Positions 30,661 to 39,638 are shown, counted from the first letter of the stretch. The stretch is DNA of 64,000 nucleotides from Pseudomonas sp. ATCC 13867 (GCF_000349845.1 NC_020829.1:2487001-2551000), one strand, 5' to 3'. Notes: generated from the letters alone by a model not told the origin. Translations and numbers: made by a program.

Positions 30661-32046
30661 TTACTGGCGGTCGATCCAAACGGTCTGCGGGTTGAGGAAC
30701 TCGCGCAGGCCGAAGTGCGACAGCTCGCGACCGAAGCCGCTCTTCTTCACACCGCCAATCGGTACACGGGGATCGGAAGCCGAGAAGCCGTTGATGAACA
30801 CGCCACCGCTGACCAGGCGACGGGCCATCTGCTGGGCGCGGGCCTTGTCGGCGCTCCAGATGGCGCCGGAGAGGCCGAACTCGCTGTCGTTGGCCAGCTC
30901 CAGGGCATGCTCGGCGTCGCGGGCGACGATCAGCGAGGCCACGGGGCCGAAGATTTCCTTCTTGAACGCGGTATTGCCCGGCTTGACGTCGGCCAGCACG
31001 GTCGGTGCGTAGTAGTTGCCTTCGCCATCGAGCTTGTGGCCGCCCAGCAGCAGGGTGGCGCCATCGGCGATGGCCTGCTGTACCTGGCTGTCCAGTTCCT
31101 CGCGCAGGTCGAAGCGGGCCATCGGGCCGACGAAGGTGTCGTCCGCCAGCGGGTCGCCGATCTTCAGGGCCTTGACGGCGGCCAGCAGCTTCTCGGTGAA
31201 GGCCGGGGCGATGGATTCTTCCAGGATCATGCGCTTGGCTGCGATGCACACCTGGCCGCAGTTGCCGAAGCGGCTGGCGACGGCGGCTTTCACCGCGGCG
31301 TCGAGGTCGGCGTCGGCGAGCACGATGAAGGCGTCCGAACCGCCCAGCTCCAGCACGCACTTCTTCAGCGCGGCACCGGCCTGGGAAGCGATGGCGGCGC
31401 CGGCGCCGACACTGCCGGTCACGGCGATGGAGGCGATGCGGTCATCGGCGATGGCCTTGGAGACCAGCGGCGGCTCGACGTTCAGCACTTCGAACACGCC
31501 TTCGGGCAGGCCAGCATCCCGCCAGGCTTTTTGCAACTGATAGGCGCAGCCCATGACGTTCGGCGCGTGCTTGAGCACGTAGGTGTTGCCGCCCAGGATG
31601 ATGCTCACCGCGCCACGCATGACCTGCCAGGTGGGGAAGTTCCACGGCATCACGGCCAGTACCGGGCCCAGCGGCAGGTAGGAGATGTACGCGCCCTCGA
31701 TCGGGGTCTTCTCGTCTTCGAGCATGGCCGGGCCGTTGTCGGCGTACCACTCGCAGAGGTTGGCGCACTTGTTGATCTCGCCACGGGCCTGGGTGACCGG
31801 CATGCCCATTTCCCGGGCTTCCATGCGGGCCATCGGCTCGACGTTGGCGCGCAGGACTTCGGCCATCTTGCGCAGCACGGCGACACGTTCGGCGATGCCG
31901 GTGTCGCGCCATTGGCGGAACGCGGCATCGCTGCGAGCCAGCGCGGTTTCCAGCTGGGCGGCGTCCTCGAAGGTGTAGCGGGCCAGTTCCTGGCCGGTGG
32001 CGGGGCTGCGGGAGATGGCAGCGGGGATGGCGGCGATCTGGTTCAT
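30661..32046 (-). CDS. sad: NAD(P)-dependent succinate-semialdehyde dehydrogenase (Sad/YneI-like)
   Basis: Aldehyde dehydrogenase of 461 residues, the short form that starts directly at the cofactor domain, as in E. coli Sad. VMPWNFPTWQVMRG near 140 forms the NAD site. The general base Glu is in LELGGSD near 235 and the nucleophile Cys in FGNCGQVCIAAKR near 270. The closest match by pattern is succinate-semialdehyde dehydrogenase, but other aldehydes cannot be excluded. It is divergent from a LysR gene of the YneJ type, as in E. coli. Confidence 0.85.
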   Translation of the reverse strand: MNQIAAIPAAISRSPATGQELARYTFEDAAQLETALARSDAAFRQWRDTGIAERVAVLRKMAEVLRANVEPMARMEAREMGMPVTQARGEINKCANLCEWYADNGPAMLEDEKTPIEGAYISYLPLGPVLAVMPWNFPTWQVMRGAVSIILGGNTYVLKHAPNVMGCAYQLQKAWRDAGLPEGVFEVLNVEPPLVSKAIADDRIASIAVTGSVGAGAAIASQAGAALKKCVLELGGSDAFIVLADADLDAAVKAAVASRFGNCGQVCIAAKRMILEESIAPAFTEKLLAAVKALKIGDPLADDTFVGPMARFDLREELDSQVQQAIADGATLLLGGHKLDGEGNYYAPTVLADVKPGNTAFKKEIFGPVASLIVARDAEHALELANDSEFGLSGAIWSADKARAQQMARRLVSGGVFINGFSASDPRVPIGGVKKSGFGRELSHFGLREFLNPQTVWIDRQ

Positions 32047-32138
32047 GGTGAGTCCTGCTTGTTCTGTTTAAGGCGCAAGGCCGGTCGTTCGTCCGGGCGG
32101 GTGGCTCCGGGATGGCGCAGAAATTAAGATGCGCAACC

Positions 32139-32155
32139 ATTCATGTAAAATGAAT
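32139..32155. promoter_or_regulatory. LysR-type operator in the sad-lysR divergent promoter
   Basis: ATTCAT-GTAAA-ATGAAT is a perfect 6-5-6 inverted repeat in an AT-rich stretch, 34 bp before the LysR start and 93 bp before the dehydrogenase start. It fits the T-N11-A form of LysR sites. Binding by the adjacent regulator is inferred. Confidence 0.5.
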
Positions 32156-32188
32156 AATCAAGAAAGACTCTTTCTCTCGGAGAGAATC

Positions 32189-33067
32189 ATGGACCTTACC
32201 CAGCTGGAAATCGTCCGCGCCGTCGCCGCCGAAGGCAGCATCACTGCCGCCGCGGCCCGTCTACATCGCGTGCCGTCGAACCTGACCACGCGGATCAAGC
32301 AGCTGGAAGCGGAACTGGGCACCGAGCTGTTCATCCGCGAGAAGCTGCGTCTGCGCCTGTCACCGACCGGGCGCAGCTTCCTCGATTACGCCGAGCGCAT
32401 CCTCGATCTGGTGGAAGAGGCCCGGCAGGTGGCGGTGGGCGCCGAGCCCCACGGCGGCTTCTCCCTGGGCTCGATGGAGAGCACGGCGGCGGTGCGCATC
32501 CCGGAGATGCTGGCGCGCTACCACCAACAGTGCCCGAAGGTGCAACTGGACCTGTCCACCGGCCCCTCCGGCGAGATGATCGACGGCGTGCTCTCCGGCC
32601 GCTTCATCGCCGCCTTCGCCGACGGCCCGGCCAACCACCCGCAACTGGACGGCCAGCCGGTGTACCGCGAGGAACTGGTGCTGATGAGCGCCAGGTCGCA
32701 CCCACCGGTGCACGACGCGCGGGACGTGGCGGGGGAGACGGTGTTCGCCTTCCGCGACACCTGCTCCTACCGCAAGCGCCTGGAGGGCTGGTTCGCCGAG
32801 CACCGGGTGGTGCCGGGCAAGATCGTCGAGATGGAGTCCTACCACGGCATGCTCGCCTGCATCGCGGCGGGCGGTGGGGTGGCGATCATCCCGCGGGCGA
32901 TGTTCGACAGCCTCGCCGGCGGTCGCAACGTGACCATTCACCGCCTGGCGCCGCATCATGCCGACGCCACCACCTGGCTGTTCTGGCGGCGCGGCACCGA
33001 TACTCCGGCGCTTCGCGCGTTCATCGGACTGCTGGAGCCCGAATCGACGGCCGCCGAGGTCGCCTGA
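32189..33067 (+). CDS. LysR-family regulator (YneJ/PtxR-like)
   Basis: LysR-type regulator of 292 residues. N-terminal winged helix-turn-helix (LTQLEIVRAVAAEGSITAAAARLHRVPSNLTTRIKQLEAELG) and a C-terminal effector domain with a typical late GGVAIIPRAMFD segment. The RVPSNLTTRIKQLE variant is characteristic of the PtxR/YneJ subgroup. I chose ATG 32189 (GGAGAGAATC upstream) rather than the open frame from 32129. It is divergent from the sad-type dehydrogenase and probably controls it. Confidence 0.9.
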   Translation: MDLTQLEIVRAVAAEGSITAAAARLHRVPSNLTTRIKQLEAELGTELFIREKLRLRLSPTGRSFLDYAERILDLVEEARQVAVGAEPHGGFSLGSMESTAAVRIPEMLARYHQQCPKVQLDLSTGPSGEMIDGVLSGRFIAAFADGPANHPQLDGQPVYREELVLMSARSHPPVHDARDVAGETVFAFRDTCSYRKRLEGWFAEHRVVPGKIVEMESYHGMLACIAAGGGVAIIPRAMFDSLAGGRNVTIHRLAPHHADATTWLFWRRGTDTPALRAFIGLLEPESTAAEVA

Positions 33068-33069
33068 AC

Positions 33070-34035
33070 TCAGCCCGTCGCGCGCTCGTCCTCGACCCAC
33101 AACTGGCGCAGGCCGCGACCTTCTCGCAGCAGGAAGAGCGCGCCCAGGCCATGCTCGCGCGCCACCTGCGGGCCGCGCTCGGGACCCAGCACCATCAGCG
33201 CGGTGGCCCAGGCGTCGGCGAGCATGCAGGTCGGCGCCAGCACCGAGACCGAGGCGACGGCGTTGTCCAGCGGCGCGCCGCGCAGCGGATCCATCGTGTG
33301 GGCGTAGCGTTTTCCGTCTCGCTCGTGGAAATGCCGGTAGTCGCCCGAGGTGGCCAGCGCGCCATCGCCCATCTGCAGCACGCCGAGGGCCGTGCGGACG
33401 CCTGCCTGGGGGCGCTCGATGGCCACTGTCCAGAGCTGGCCGCCTGGCTTGGAGCCGCGCGCGCGGAACTCGCCGTCGATGCTCACCAGATAATCGTGGA
33501 TGCCGTGATCCTCCAGGCAGCGGGCCAACTGGTCGACGCCGAAACCCTTGGCGATGCCGGAAAGGTCCAGTTGCACCGGATGGCGCTTGCGCACGCGGCC
33601 GCCCTCGAAGTCGAACTCCAGCGCTGCTGCGGCGCTGGACCTCGGCTGGCTGCGGAGCGCGTCGCGCCGGGCATCGTCGGTGAACCCGCCCGGCGGGCCG
33701 AAGCCCCAGGCGTCGACCAGATCGCCCACCGCGATGTCGAAGGCGCCGGCGGACTCGGCGCCGACCTGGATGGCGGTGTGCAGCACCCAGAGCAGTTCCG
33801 CCGGCAGGGTCATCCAGGTGCCCGCCTCCAAGGCATTGAAGCGCATCAGTTCGGAGTCGGGCCGCCAGTTCGACATCTGCCGGTCCACCTGGGTGACGGC
33901 GAGCTCCAGCTGTTGCGCCAGCGCTTCCCGGTCCAGCGTGGCGGGGCTGTAGAACAGCGCGCGGTAGCGCGTCCCCATGACGGCGCCGTTGAAGTCGTAG
34001 CGCCCGGTGCTTGCGGGTTCAGAAAAGGTCTTCAC
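33070..34035 (-). CDS. apbE: FAD:protein FMN transferase (ApbE family)
   Basis: Attaches FMN covalently to Thr/Ser of target proteins. The 321 residues carry the family landmarks: MGTRYRA near 20, NWRPDSELMRFN near 57, FDIAVGDLVDAWGFG, the FAD-binding VQLDLSGIAKGFGVDQLA near 180, and YAHTMDPLRGAPL with the metal-binding DAWATALMVLG at the end. The start is GTG, overlapping the flavoreductase gene by 17 bp. No signal peptide or lipobox is visible, which is unusual because most ApbE proteins work outside the inner membrane. Its likely target is the DUF2271 protein two genes upstream. Confidence 0.92.
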   Translation of the reverse strand: MKTFSEPASTGRYDFNGAVMGTRYRALFYSPATLDREALAQQLELAVTQVDRQMSNWRPDSELMRFNALEAGTWMTLPAELLWVLHTAIQVGAESAGAFDIAVGDLVDAWGFGPPGGFTDDARRDALRSQPRSSAAAALEFDFEGGRVRKRHPVQLDLSGIAKGFGVDQLARCLEDHGIHDYLVSIDGEFRARGSKPGGQLWTVAIERPQAGVRTALGVLQMGDGALATSGDYRHFHERDGKRYAHTMDPLRGAPLDNAVASVSVLAPTCMLADAWATALMVLGPERGPQVAREHGLGALFLLREGRGLRQLWVEDERATG

Positions 34036-36181
34036 GGTAGCGGCCTCCGGCTCTGAGATGCTCCACGCTCAGCGCCAGCGGGCCGAGCAGTTCGTCGATC
34101 GCCTTGCGCACGCCCTCGGCCATCCCGCGTCCGCCGCAGACCAGTACCTGGGCTCCGGCGGCCAGCAGCTGGCGCAGCTCGGCTGCGTCGCGGCGCAGGT
34201 GGTCCTGCACGTAGGCCCGCTGCGGGCCGGCGGAAAACGCCATGCGCAGTTCGCGCAGGCGGCCGTCGGCGCGGGCGCGGTCGAGGTCGGGGGCGAAGGG
34301 CACGCCGGCTTCCGGCACCCGTCCGCCCCAGTAGAGGTAGAGCGGGCGCTCGCAGCGGTTCTGCCGGACGAAGCCGACCAGCGGGCCGATGCCGCTGCCC
34401 GCGCCGATCAGGATCAGCGGCGTCTCGCCCGGCTGCGGTCGGAATTCGCGGTGCGGCTGCAGCGTGGCGGCGATCTCATCGCCGGGCCGCAGGCCGTGCA
34501 GGTAGCCGGAGCAAAGGCCGCCGGGACGCAGGCGCACGCAGATATCCAGCAGGCCGTCGCTGCTGTCGCTGGCGAGCGAGTAGCGGCGCGGCGCGGCAGC
34601 ACCGGGCGTGTGGACCGCCAGCAGGTCGCCCGCCTGGTAGGCCGCGATGCTGCCGAGCGCGGCGAAGCGCAGCACCACCAGGGGGGTGTCGCCAGGTGCA
34701 TCGTGCAGGTGCCGCTCGATCAGCCTGAAACGGGACTCGGGGCGCGCCATGCCGACCTCGCCGATGCGCAGGGGCAGGCCCAGTGCGTTGCCGAGTTCGC
34801 CGGTCCAGGTGGAGAAGTCTTGCGGCTGCGCGGCTTCCATGTCCCGGCGCGGCAGCAGGCGTTGCAGGCCCCGGCCGGCGAGTGCGGCGTCCACCTCCGC
34901 CGCGTACTGGCAGAAGCGCGGGAAGCGCCGGTCGCCGAAACCGAGTACGGCGAAGCGCGCGTCTGCCGGCAGGCGCAGATGACCGAGGTGGTCGAGGAAG
35001 CCCACGGCCGACTGCGGCGCGTCGCCATCGCCATAGGTGGCAGTCAGCACCAGCAGTTCGCGCGCGGCGGGAAATGCCCGCGCGCCCTGCTTCAGCGGGG
35101 CGCTGTGCACGCGCCGGCCGGCGGCCGCCAGTGCGGCCTGCAGCGCCTGGGCGAAGGCCCAGGTGCCGTTCGTCTCGCTGCCCACCAGCAACACGCATTC
35201 GGCGCTGTCGGCGCTCGCCTGCCCGGCGTCGCGCACGGGAGCGCGGCGACGGCGCAGGAGCAGCAGCAGGCCGGTGATGCCCAGCAGGGGCACGCCCAGG
35301 GCCGCCAGGCCGAGTACGGGACTGGCGGCGCCGAACAGCTCGCCGCTGTGCAGGTCGTAGATGAATTCGTTCAGGCGACGCGCCGGAGCGTGGGGCAGGT
35401 AGCCCAGCAGCTCACCGCTGACCGGGTCGACATAGCCGTCGCCCTTGGCGGTGCGCAGCGTGTAGGCGGACTGGGAGGCCCCGGCGACTGGGAATTCCAG
35501 TTCGCGCAGTTGCCGGAGCGGCACATCGAGCAGCGCCTTGAGCTCGCCGGGAGCCTGCGGCGTACCCTGGGCCAGGTGCGTGGGGAAGGCCGGTTCCTGG
35601 TCCGAGCCATCGGGGATCAGCTCGAAGTGCACCGCCGACAGGTAGATGCCGCTCAGGCCGAACAGCAGGGCCACGGGCAGCAGGGCTCGGCCGACCTGAT
35701 TGTGCCAGCGCGAAGCCGCGTCGCCGCGAACCGGGCCGGCCAGCTTGCGCCAGCCGCCCTGGCGACGGGCCAGCAGTATCAGGCCGGAGACGCCCAGCAG
35801 GAGCATGCCGAGCGCGCCGGCGCCGGCCAGGGCGTGCCCCGGCTCGCCCAGCAGCAACGCACGGTGCAGGTCGTGGGCGACGCGGTACAGCGGCGAGGGT
35901 TCATAGGCGTCCAGCACCGAGCCGTCACGCGCGGAGATGCGCAGCGCACCCTGCTCGTCGTAGGCGATCAGCAGGCCGGAGGCATGGCGCTCCAGGCGCT
36001 CGATGCCGGGCACCTGCTGGCTCACTTGCGCGGCGATCTGCGCCACGCTGCGGGACGGCTCCCCGCCGGCCGCCAGGCGCTCGGCCAGGGGCTGGGTGGC
36101 GAGCAGGGCGCCGCTACCGGCCAGCAGGAGCAGCAGGGCGGCCAGCAGGATGCCGGGCCAGGCGTGCAGTCGACGAAGCAT
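34019..36181 (-). CDS. PepSY membrane protein fused to flavodoxin and FNR-type reductase domains
   Basis: Predicted transmembrane electron-transfer protein of 720 residues. N-terminal PepSY-type membrane part (~1-370) has about four hydrophobic helices (residues ~8-30, ~140-160, ~185-210, ~325-350) and periplasmic PepSY loops. A flavodoxin-like domain follows (~385-520; LLVGSETNGT and LTATYGDGDAPQSA), then a CysJ/FNR-like domain with FAD motif RRYSLAS, NADPH motif IGAGSGIGPLVGF and the C-terminal YREDLF. It likely moves electrons from cytosolic NADPH to periplasmic flavin or iron carriers. ATG 36181 chosen; upstream frame overlaps the DUF2271 gene. Confidence 0.88.
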   Translation of the reverse strand: MLRRLHAWPGILLAALLLLLAGSGALLATQPLAERLAAGGEPSRSVAQIAAQVSQQVPGIERLERHASGLLIAYDEQGALRISARDGSVLDAYEPSPLYRVAHDLHRALLLGEPGHALAGAGALGMLLLGVSGLILLARRQGGWRKLAGPVRGDAASRWHNQVGRALLPVALLFGLSGIYLSAVHFELIPDGSDQEPAFPTHLAQGTPQAPGELKALLDVPLRQLRELEFPVAGASQSAYTLRTAKGDGYVDPVSGELLGYLPHAPARRLNEFIYDLHSGELFGAASPVLGLAALGVPLLGITGLLLLLRRRRAPVRDAGQASADSAECVLLVGSETNGTWAFAQALQAALAAAGRRVHSAPLKQGARAFPAARELLVLTATYGDGDAPQSAVGFLDHLGHLRLPADARFAVLGFGDRRFPRFCQYAAEVDAALAGRGLQRLLPRRDMEAAQPQDFSTWTGELGNALGLPLRIGEVGMARPESRFRLIERHLHDAPGDTPLVVLRFAALGSIAAYQAGDLLAVHTPGAAAPRRYSLASDSSDGLLDICVRLRPGGLCSGYLHGLRPGDEIAATLQPHREFRPQPGETPLILIGAGSGIGPLVGFVRQNRCERPLYLYWGGRVPEAGVPFAPDLDRARADGRLRELRMAFSAGPQRAYVQDHLRRDAAELRQLLAAGAQVLVCGGRGMAEGVRKAIDELLGPLALSVEHLRAGGRYREDLF

Positions 36182-36195
36182 GGCGGCCTCCGTCC

Positions 36196-36666
36196 TCAAA
36201 GCTGGTAGCGGAAGGCCGAGACATAGCCGCTGCCGGCGTTGTCCTTGCCGGCGCCGTCGCGGGTCAGCGGCACCTGCACCTCGGCGCGGTTGGAGCGCTT
36301 GTCTTCCACGGCGCTGTCGATGCGGATCTGGTAGCCGGCGTCGATCAGGCTGTCGGCCACCTCCACCGAGACTTCCAGGGTGTCGCCGCTGCCGACGCTG
36401 GCGCCGCTCAGGCCGTCGAGCTCGGCGGTGCGCAGGCCGCTGCCGCGGGCCCAGTCGGCCAGGTGCTTGTAGTACTTGGCCTTGCGCCCGGCGACCCACA
36501 GCGTGCGCTGGTACTGGCCGTCGGCATCGGTCAGGTAGATGGCCAGGTAGGCCTTGTCGCCACGGTATTCGTCGAGGGTGGTGCTCAGCGTGAGCTCGCG
36601 GGCTTCAGCCAGCGCCGGGCCGGCGAGAGCGCCAGCGACGGCCAGGGTGGCTACGGCAGTCTTCAT
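36196..36666 (-). CDS. secreted DUF2271 protein with an ApbE flavinylation motif
   Basis: Exported protein of 156 residues with signal peptide MKTAVATLAVAGALAGPALA, cleavage after residue 20. The body is one DUF2271 domain (beta-rich). Residues 84-90 read DGLSGAS, which fits the ApbE target pattern D-G-x-S/T-G-A-T/S, with Ser90 the predicted FMN-bearing residue. It is the first gene of the operon with the PepSY-flavoreductase and apbE, so it is probably the periplasmic flavoprotein partner. The family has no firmly known function; flavinylation is inferred. Confidence 0.82.
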   Translation of the reverse strand: MKTAVATLAVAGALAGPALAEARELTLSTTLDEYRGDKAYLAIYLTDADGQYQRTLWVAGRKAKYYKHLADWARGSGLRTAELDGLSGASVGSGDTLEVSVEVADSLIDAGYQIRIDSAVEDKRSNRAEVQVPLTRDGAGKDNAGSGYVSAFRYQL

Positions 36667-37033
36667 GATGGAGTCTCCTGCGGGGGGAGGCTCTACTCTG
36701 GGCGCGGGCGCTTAAATAAAGCTGAACCTTCCCGGAGTGGCGCTTCAGACTGCATTCAGAAAACTCTGCTAGGGCGCGGTGTCTTCTGTCCGTTATCGGA
36801 CTACCGGACGAGTCGCCCGCCGGGGCCGACAGCGGCCTGGGACGGGGCCTTCCGGGCACTGTTTCAACGGTGCTACGTATCGCGGCGGAGACAGTCGCGA
36901 AATACTCGCAATTGCCCCTTGCAGAGCCATCATGCTGCGCTAACGTGTGCTTCTCTGTCCGTCGTGCGAAGGCGGCAAATGCTCTTCGCGGCAGGGCGCT
37001 TTCTTCCCGTTGGCCCTTCGCCCGGAGCGCATG
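36667..37033. promoter_or_regulatory. divergent intergenic region with TTCAGA direct repeat
   Basis: No gene in this 367-bp gap. Two direct copies TTCAGA at 36744-36749 and 36755-36760 are 11 bp apart, the spacing used by OmpR-type response regulators. They lie ~80-95 bp before the DUF2271 gene. No clear Fur box was seen. Function of the repeat is uncertain. Confidence 0.35.
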
Positions 37034-37945
37034 ATGGACACACGCAGCAAGAGCCGCCGCGCCAACTCATTCCAGATCGGTGTCATGGGCACAGGGCTGG
37101 TCTGCCTTGCGCTGGTGCTCGCCGGCCTGCTGGTGGCCCTGTGGCCGCAGCTGTATCCCAGGTTTCCGCCGCCGGGCGCGGTCGGCGACTCCGGCGTGCA
37201 ATGCCTGGCCGGCTGGTGTCCGGGGCCGGACGCGCGGCTGCTGGCGATGGTCATGGTCGCCGGCGGGTTGGGCAGCTTCGTGCATGTGGCCAAGTCCTTC
37301 GGCGACTTCGTCGGCAATGAGCGCTTCATGGCCAGCTGGATCTGGTGGTACGTGCTCAAGCCCTTCATCGGCATGATTCTCGCGGTGATCCTCTACCTGA
37401 TTGTCCGTGGCGGCTTCCTCACTGTCAGCGCGTCCGGCGAGGCGAGCAACGTCAACCTCCACGGGCTGATCGGCATGGCCTGCCTGGCCGGCATGTTCGC
37501 CAAGCAGGCCACCGACAAGCTCAGCGAACTCTTCGACAGCCTGTTCCGCACCCGCAGGGCGGCGAGCGACGCCAAGCGCAAGGATGTCCTGGAGAACCCC
37601 GTCGCCTGCATCATCGATGCGCAACCACCGATTGCCGGCCCGCAGGCGACCTACATCAATCTGCGCGGTACGGGGTTCGCCCGCGGTGCGCGGGTGCAGG
37701 TGAACGGGGAGGGGCGCGAGACGACGCTGGCCGACAGCACCCGGCTGGCCTTCCAGTTGCTGCCCGAGGATGTGGCGCAGGCTGGCGCCCTGGTGGTGGC
37801 GGTGGTCAATCCGCCGCCCGGCGGCGGATCGTCGGCGCCGCTGATGCTGGCTGTCGGCGGGCCGGTGGCGGCGGTCGATGTCGCTCCCGTGGCGGCGCTG
37901 AGGGCGCCCATCGAGGAGGAAATGGCGATATACGATCACCGGTAG
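37034..37945 (+). CDS. membrane protein of unknown function with IPT/TIG-like tail
   Basis: I do not recognise this gene. The 303 residues begin with a basic stretch and a strong transmembrane helix (VMGTGLVCLALVLAGLLVAL, ~18-37). Two or three more hydrophobic segments follow (LLAMVMVAGGLGSF, FIGMILAVILYLIV, GLIGMACLAGMFA). After a charged linker, a C-terminal domain of ~95 residues (PPIAGPQATYINLRGTGFARGARVQVNG ...) looks like an IPT/TIG Ig-like fold. ATG 37034 has GGAG at the right distance; 37031 is also possible. It is divergent from the flavin operon and ends at a REP pair. Confidence 0.7.
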   Translation: MDTRSKSRRANSFQIGVMGTGLVCLALVLAGLLVALWPQLYPRFPPPGAVGDSGVQCLAGWCPGPDARLLAMVMVAGGLGSFVHVAKSFGDFVGNERFMASWIWWYVLKPFIGMILAVILYLIVRGGFLTVSASGEASNVNLHGLIGMACLAGMFAKQATDKLSELFDSLFRTRRAASDAKRKDVLENPVACIIDAQPPIAGPQATYINLRGTGFARGARVQVNGEGRETTLADSTRLAFQLLPEDVAQAGALVVAVVNPPPGGGSSAPLMLAVGGPVAAVDVAPVAALRAPIEEEMAIYDHR

Positions 37946-37960
37946 GGCCTGCCGGGGTCT

Positions 37961-38037
37961 GTAGGAGCGAACCTGCTCGCGAACCGCCTGGCACCGGTGT
38001 CCGGCAGGACTCCGTTCGCGAGCGAGCTCGCTCCTAC
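37961..38037. repeat. REP inverted pair
   Basis: Two slightly diverged REP units (GAGCGAACCTGCTCGC and GCGAGCGAGCTCGC cores) between convergent genes. Confidence 0.8.
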
Positions 38038-38044
38038 AGAACGG

Positions 38045-38072
38045 AAAAAGCCCCGCGGGTGCGGGGCTTCTT
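38045..38072 (-). terminator. Rho-independent terminator of the NCS2 permease gene
   Basis: Stem AAGCCCCGC (38048-38056) / GCGGGGCTT (38061-38069), 4-base loop. On the minus strand it is followed by a T-run, 16 bases past the permease stop. Confidence 0.85.
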
Positions 38073-38087
38073 GTGCGCGGTGCCGGG

Positions 38088-39638
38088 TCAGACGTGGCTG
38101 TTTTCCGCCTCGCGCAAGGGGCGTTTGTGAGCGGAGGCGTGGTGGTCGTCGCGATCGTCATGATCATCGTGAACCAGCGGGACTTCCTTGCCATCGCAGT
38201 CGTACAGCTTGCCGTTCTGGAAGTAGTCGCCTTCGTTCAGCGCGGCGATGTCGCGGTAGCGCAGGGTGCGCTCCTCGGCGGCGACGAACACCGACTGCTG
38301 ATCCGAGTTGCCGGTCTTGAAGTGGTTGAACAGCAGGTTCAGACCGATGGCCATGATGGCCGCGGAACTGATGCCCGAGTGGAAAATGGTGGCGAACCAG
38401 CTCGGGAAGTGCTCGTAGAAGCTGGGCGCGGCGATCGGGATCATGCCGAAGCCGATGGAGGTGGCGACGATGATCAGGTTCATGTTGTTGCGGTAGTCCA
38501 CGGTCGCCAGGGTGCGGATACCACTGGCCGCCACGGTGCCGAACAGCACGATGCCGGCGCCGCCGAGGACGGAGGTGGGCACGGCGGCGATCACGCGGCC
38601 CATCACCGGCAGCAGGCCGAGGGTGACCAGGATCAGGCCGCCGGTGGCCACCACGTAGCGGCTCTTCACGCCGGTCACGGCGACCAGGCCGACGTTCTGG
38701 GCGAAGGCGCTCTGGGTGAAGGAACCGAAGATCGGCGCGATGATGCTGGAGGCCATGTCGGCGCGTAGGCCGTTGCCCAGGCGCTTGGAGTCGACCTTGG
38801 TGCCGATGATTTCACCGACGGCGAGGATGTCCGCCGAGGTTTCCACCAGGGTCACCATGATCACGATCAGCATCGAGATGATGGCCGCGATGTGGAAGGT
38901 CGGCATGCCGAAATGGAACAGCGACGGCATCGCCACCATCGGGCCTTCGGCCACGCGGGAGAAGTCGGTCATGCCCAGGGCGGCGGCGATCAGGGTGCCG
39001 ATCACCATCGCCAGCAGGATCGACAGGCGCGAGATGGTGGCGCTGCCCAGCTTGCTCAGCAGCAGGACGATCACCAGGGTCATGGCGGCCAGGCCGATAT
39101 TGTCCATGCTGCCAAATTCCGGGGCCTTGGAGTTGCCGCCCATCGCCCAGCGCGCGGCGACCGGCATCAGCGTCAGGCCGATGGTGGTGATCACGATGCC
39201 GGTGACCAGCGGCGGGAAGAACTTGGTGATGCGTGAGAACACCGGTGTGATCAGGAAGCCGATGAACGATGCCGCTATCACCGCGCCGAGCACGGCCGGC
39301 AGGCCGCCGCCTTCATAGCCACCGCCGAGGATGGCGATCATGGTGGCCACACCGGCGAAGGACACGCCTTGCACCAGCGGCAACTGACAACCGAAGAAGG
39401 GGATGCCCAGGGTTTGCAGCAGGGTGGCCAGGCCACCGGCGAAGAGCGAGGCGGCGATCAGCATGCCGATCTCGCTGGGTGAGAGCCCGGCCGCCTGGCC
39501 GAGGATCAGGGGCACGGCGACGATGCCGCCATACATGGTCAGAACGTGTTGCAGGCCGTACGCCAGATTGGCGCCGATACCGAGGTTCTCATCTTCCGGA
39601 CGTGTTCCGACGGACGCTACAGCTGAACGATCATTCAT
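38088..39638 (-). CDS. NCS2-family nucleobase (uracil/xanthine/urate) permease
   Basis: Inner-membrane permease of 516 residues with 12-14 hydrophobic segments. Family landmarks: GLQHVLTMYGGIVAVPLILG near the N-terminus, FFGCQLPLVQGVSF near 85, and FGSFTQSAFAQNVGLVAVTGVKSRYV near 310, which holds the NCS2 signature with its conserved Gln-Asn-Xaa-Gly. The hydrophilic C-terminal tail is rich in His/Asp (HDDHDDRDDHHASAH), which is unusual and could bind metal. Substrate is not decided by sequence. Divergent from a LysR gene that may control it. Confidence 0.88.
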   Translation of the reverse strand: MNDRSAVASVGTRPEDENLGIGANLAYGLQHVLTMYGGIVAVPLILGQAAGLSPSEIGMLIAASLFAGGLATLLQTLGIPFFGCQLPLVQGVSFAGVATMIAILGGGYEGGGLPAVLGAVIAASFIGFLITPVFSRITKFFPPLVTGIVITTIGLTLMPVAARWAMGGNSKAPEFGSMDNIGLAAMTLVIVLLLSKLGSATISRLSILLAMVIGTLIAAALGMTDFSRVAEGPMVAMPSLFHFGMPTFHIAAIISMLIVIMVTLVETSADILAVGEIIGTKVDSKRLGNGLRADMASSIIAPIFGSFTQSAFAQNVGLVAVTGVKSRYVVATGGLILVTLGLLPVMGRVIAAVPTSVLGGAGIVLFGTVAASGIRTLATVDYRNNMNLIIVATSIGFGMIPIAAPSFYEHFPSWFATIFHSGISSAAIMAIGLNLLFNHFKTGNSDQQSVFVAAEERTLRYRDIAALNEGDYFQNGKLYDCDGKEVPLVHDDHDDRDDHHASAHKRPLREAENSHV

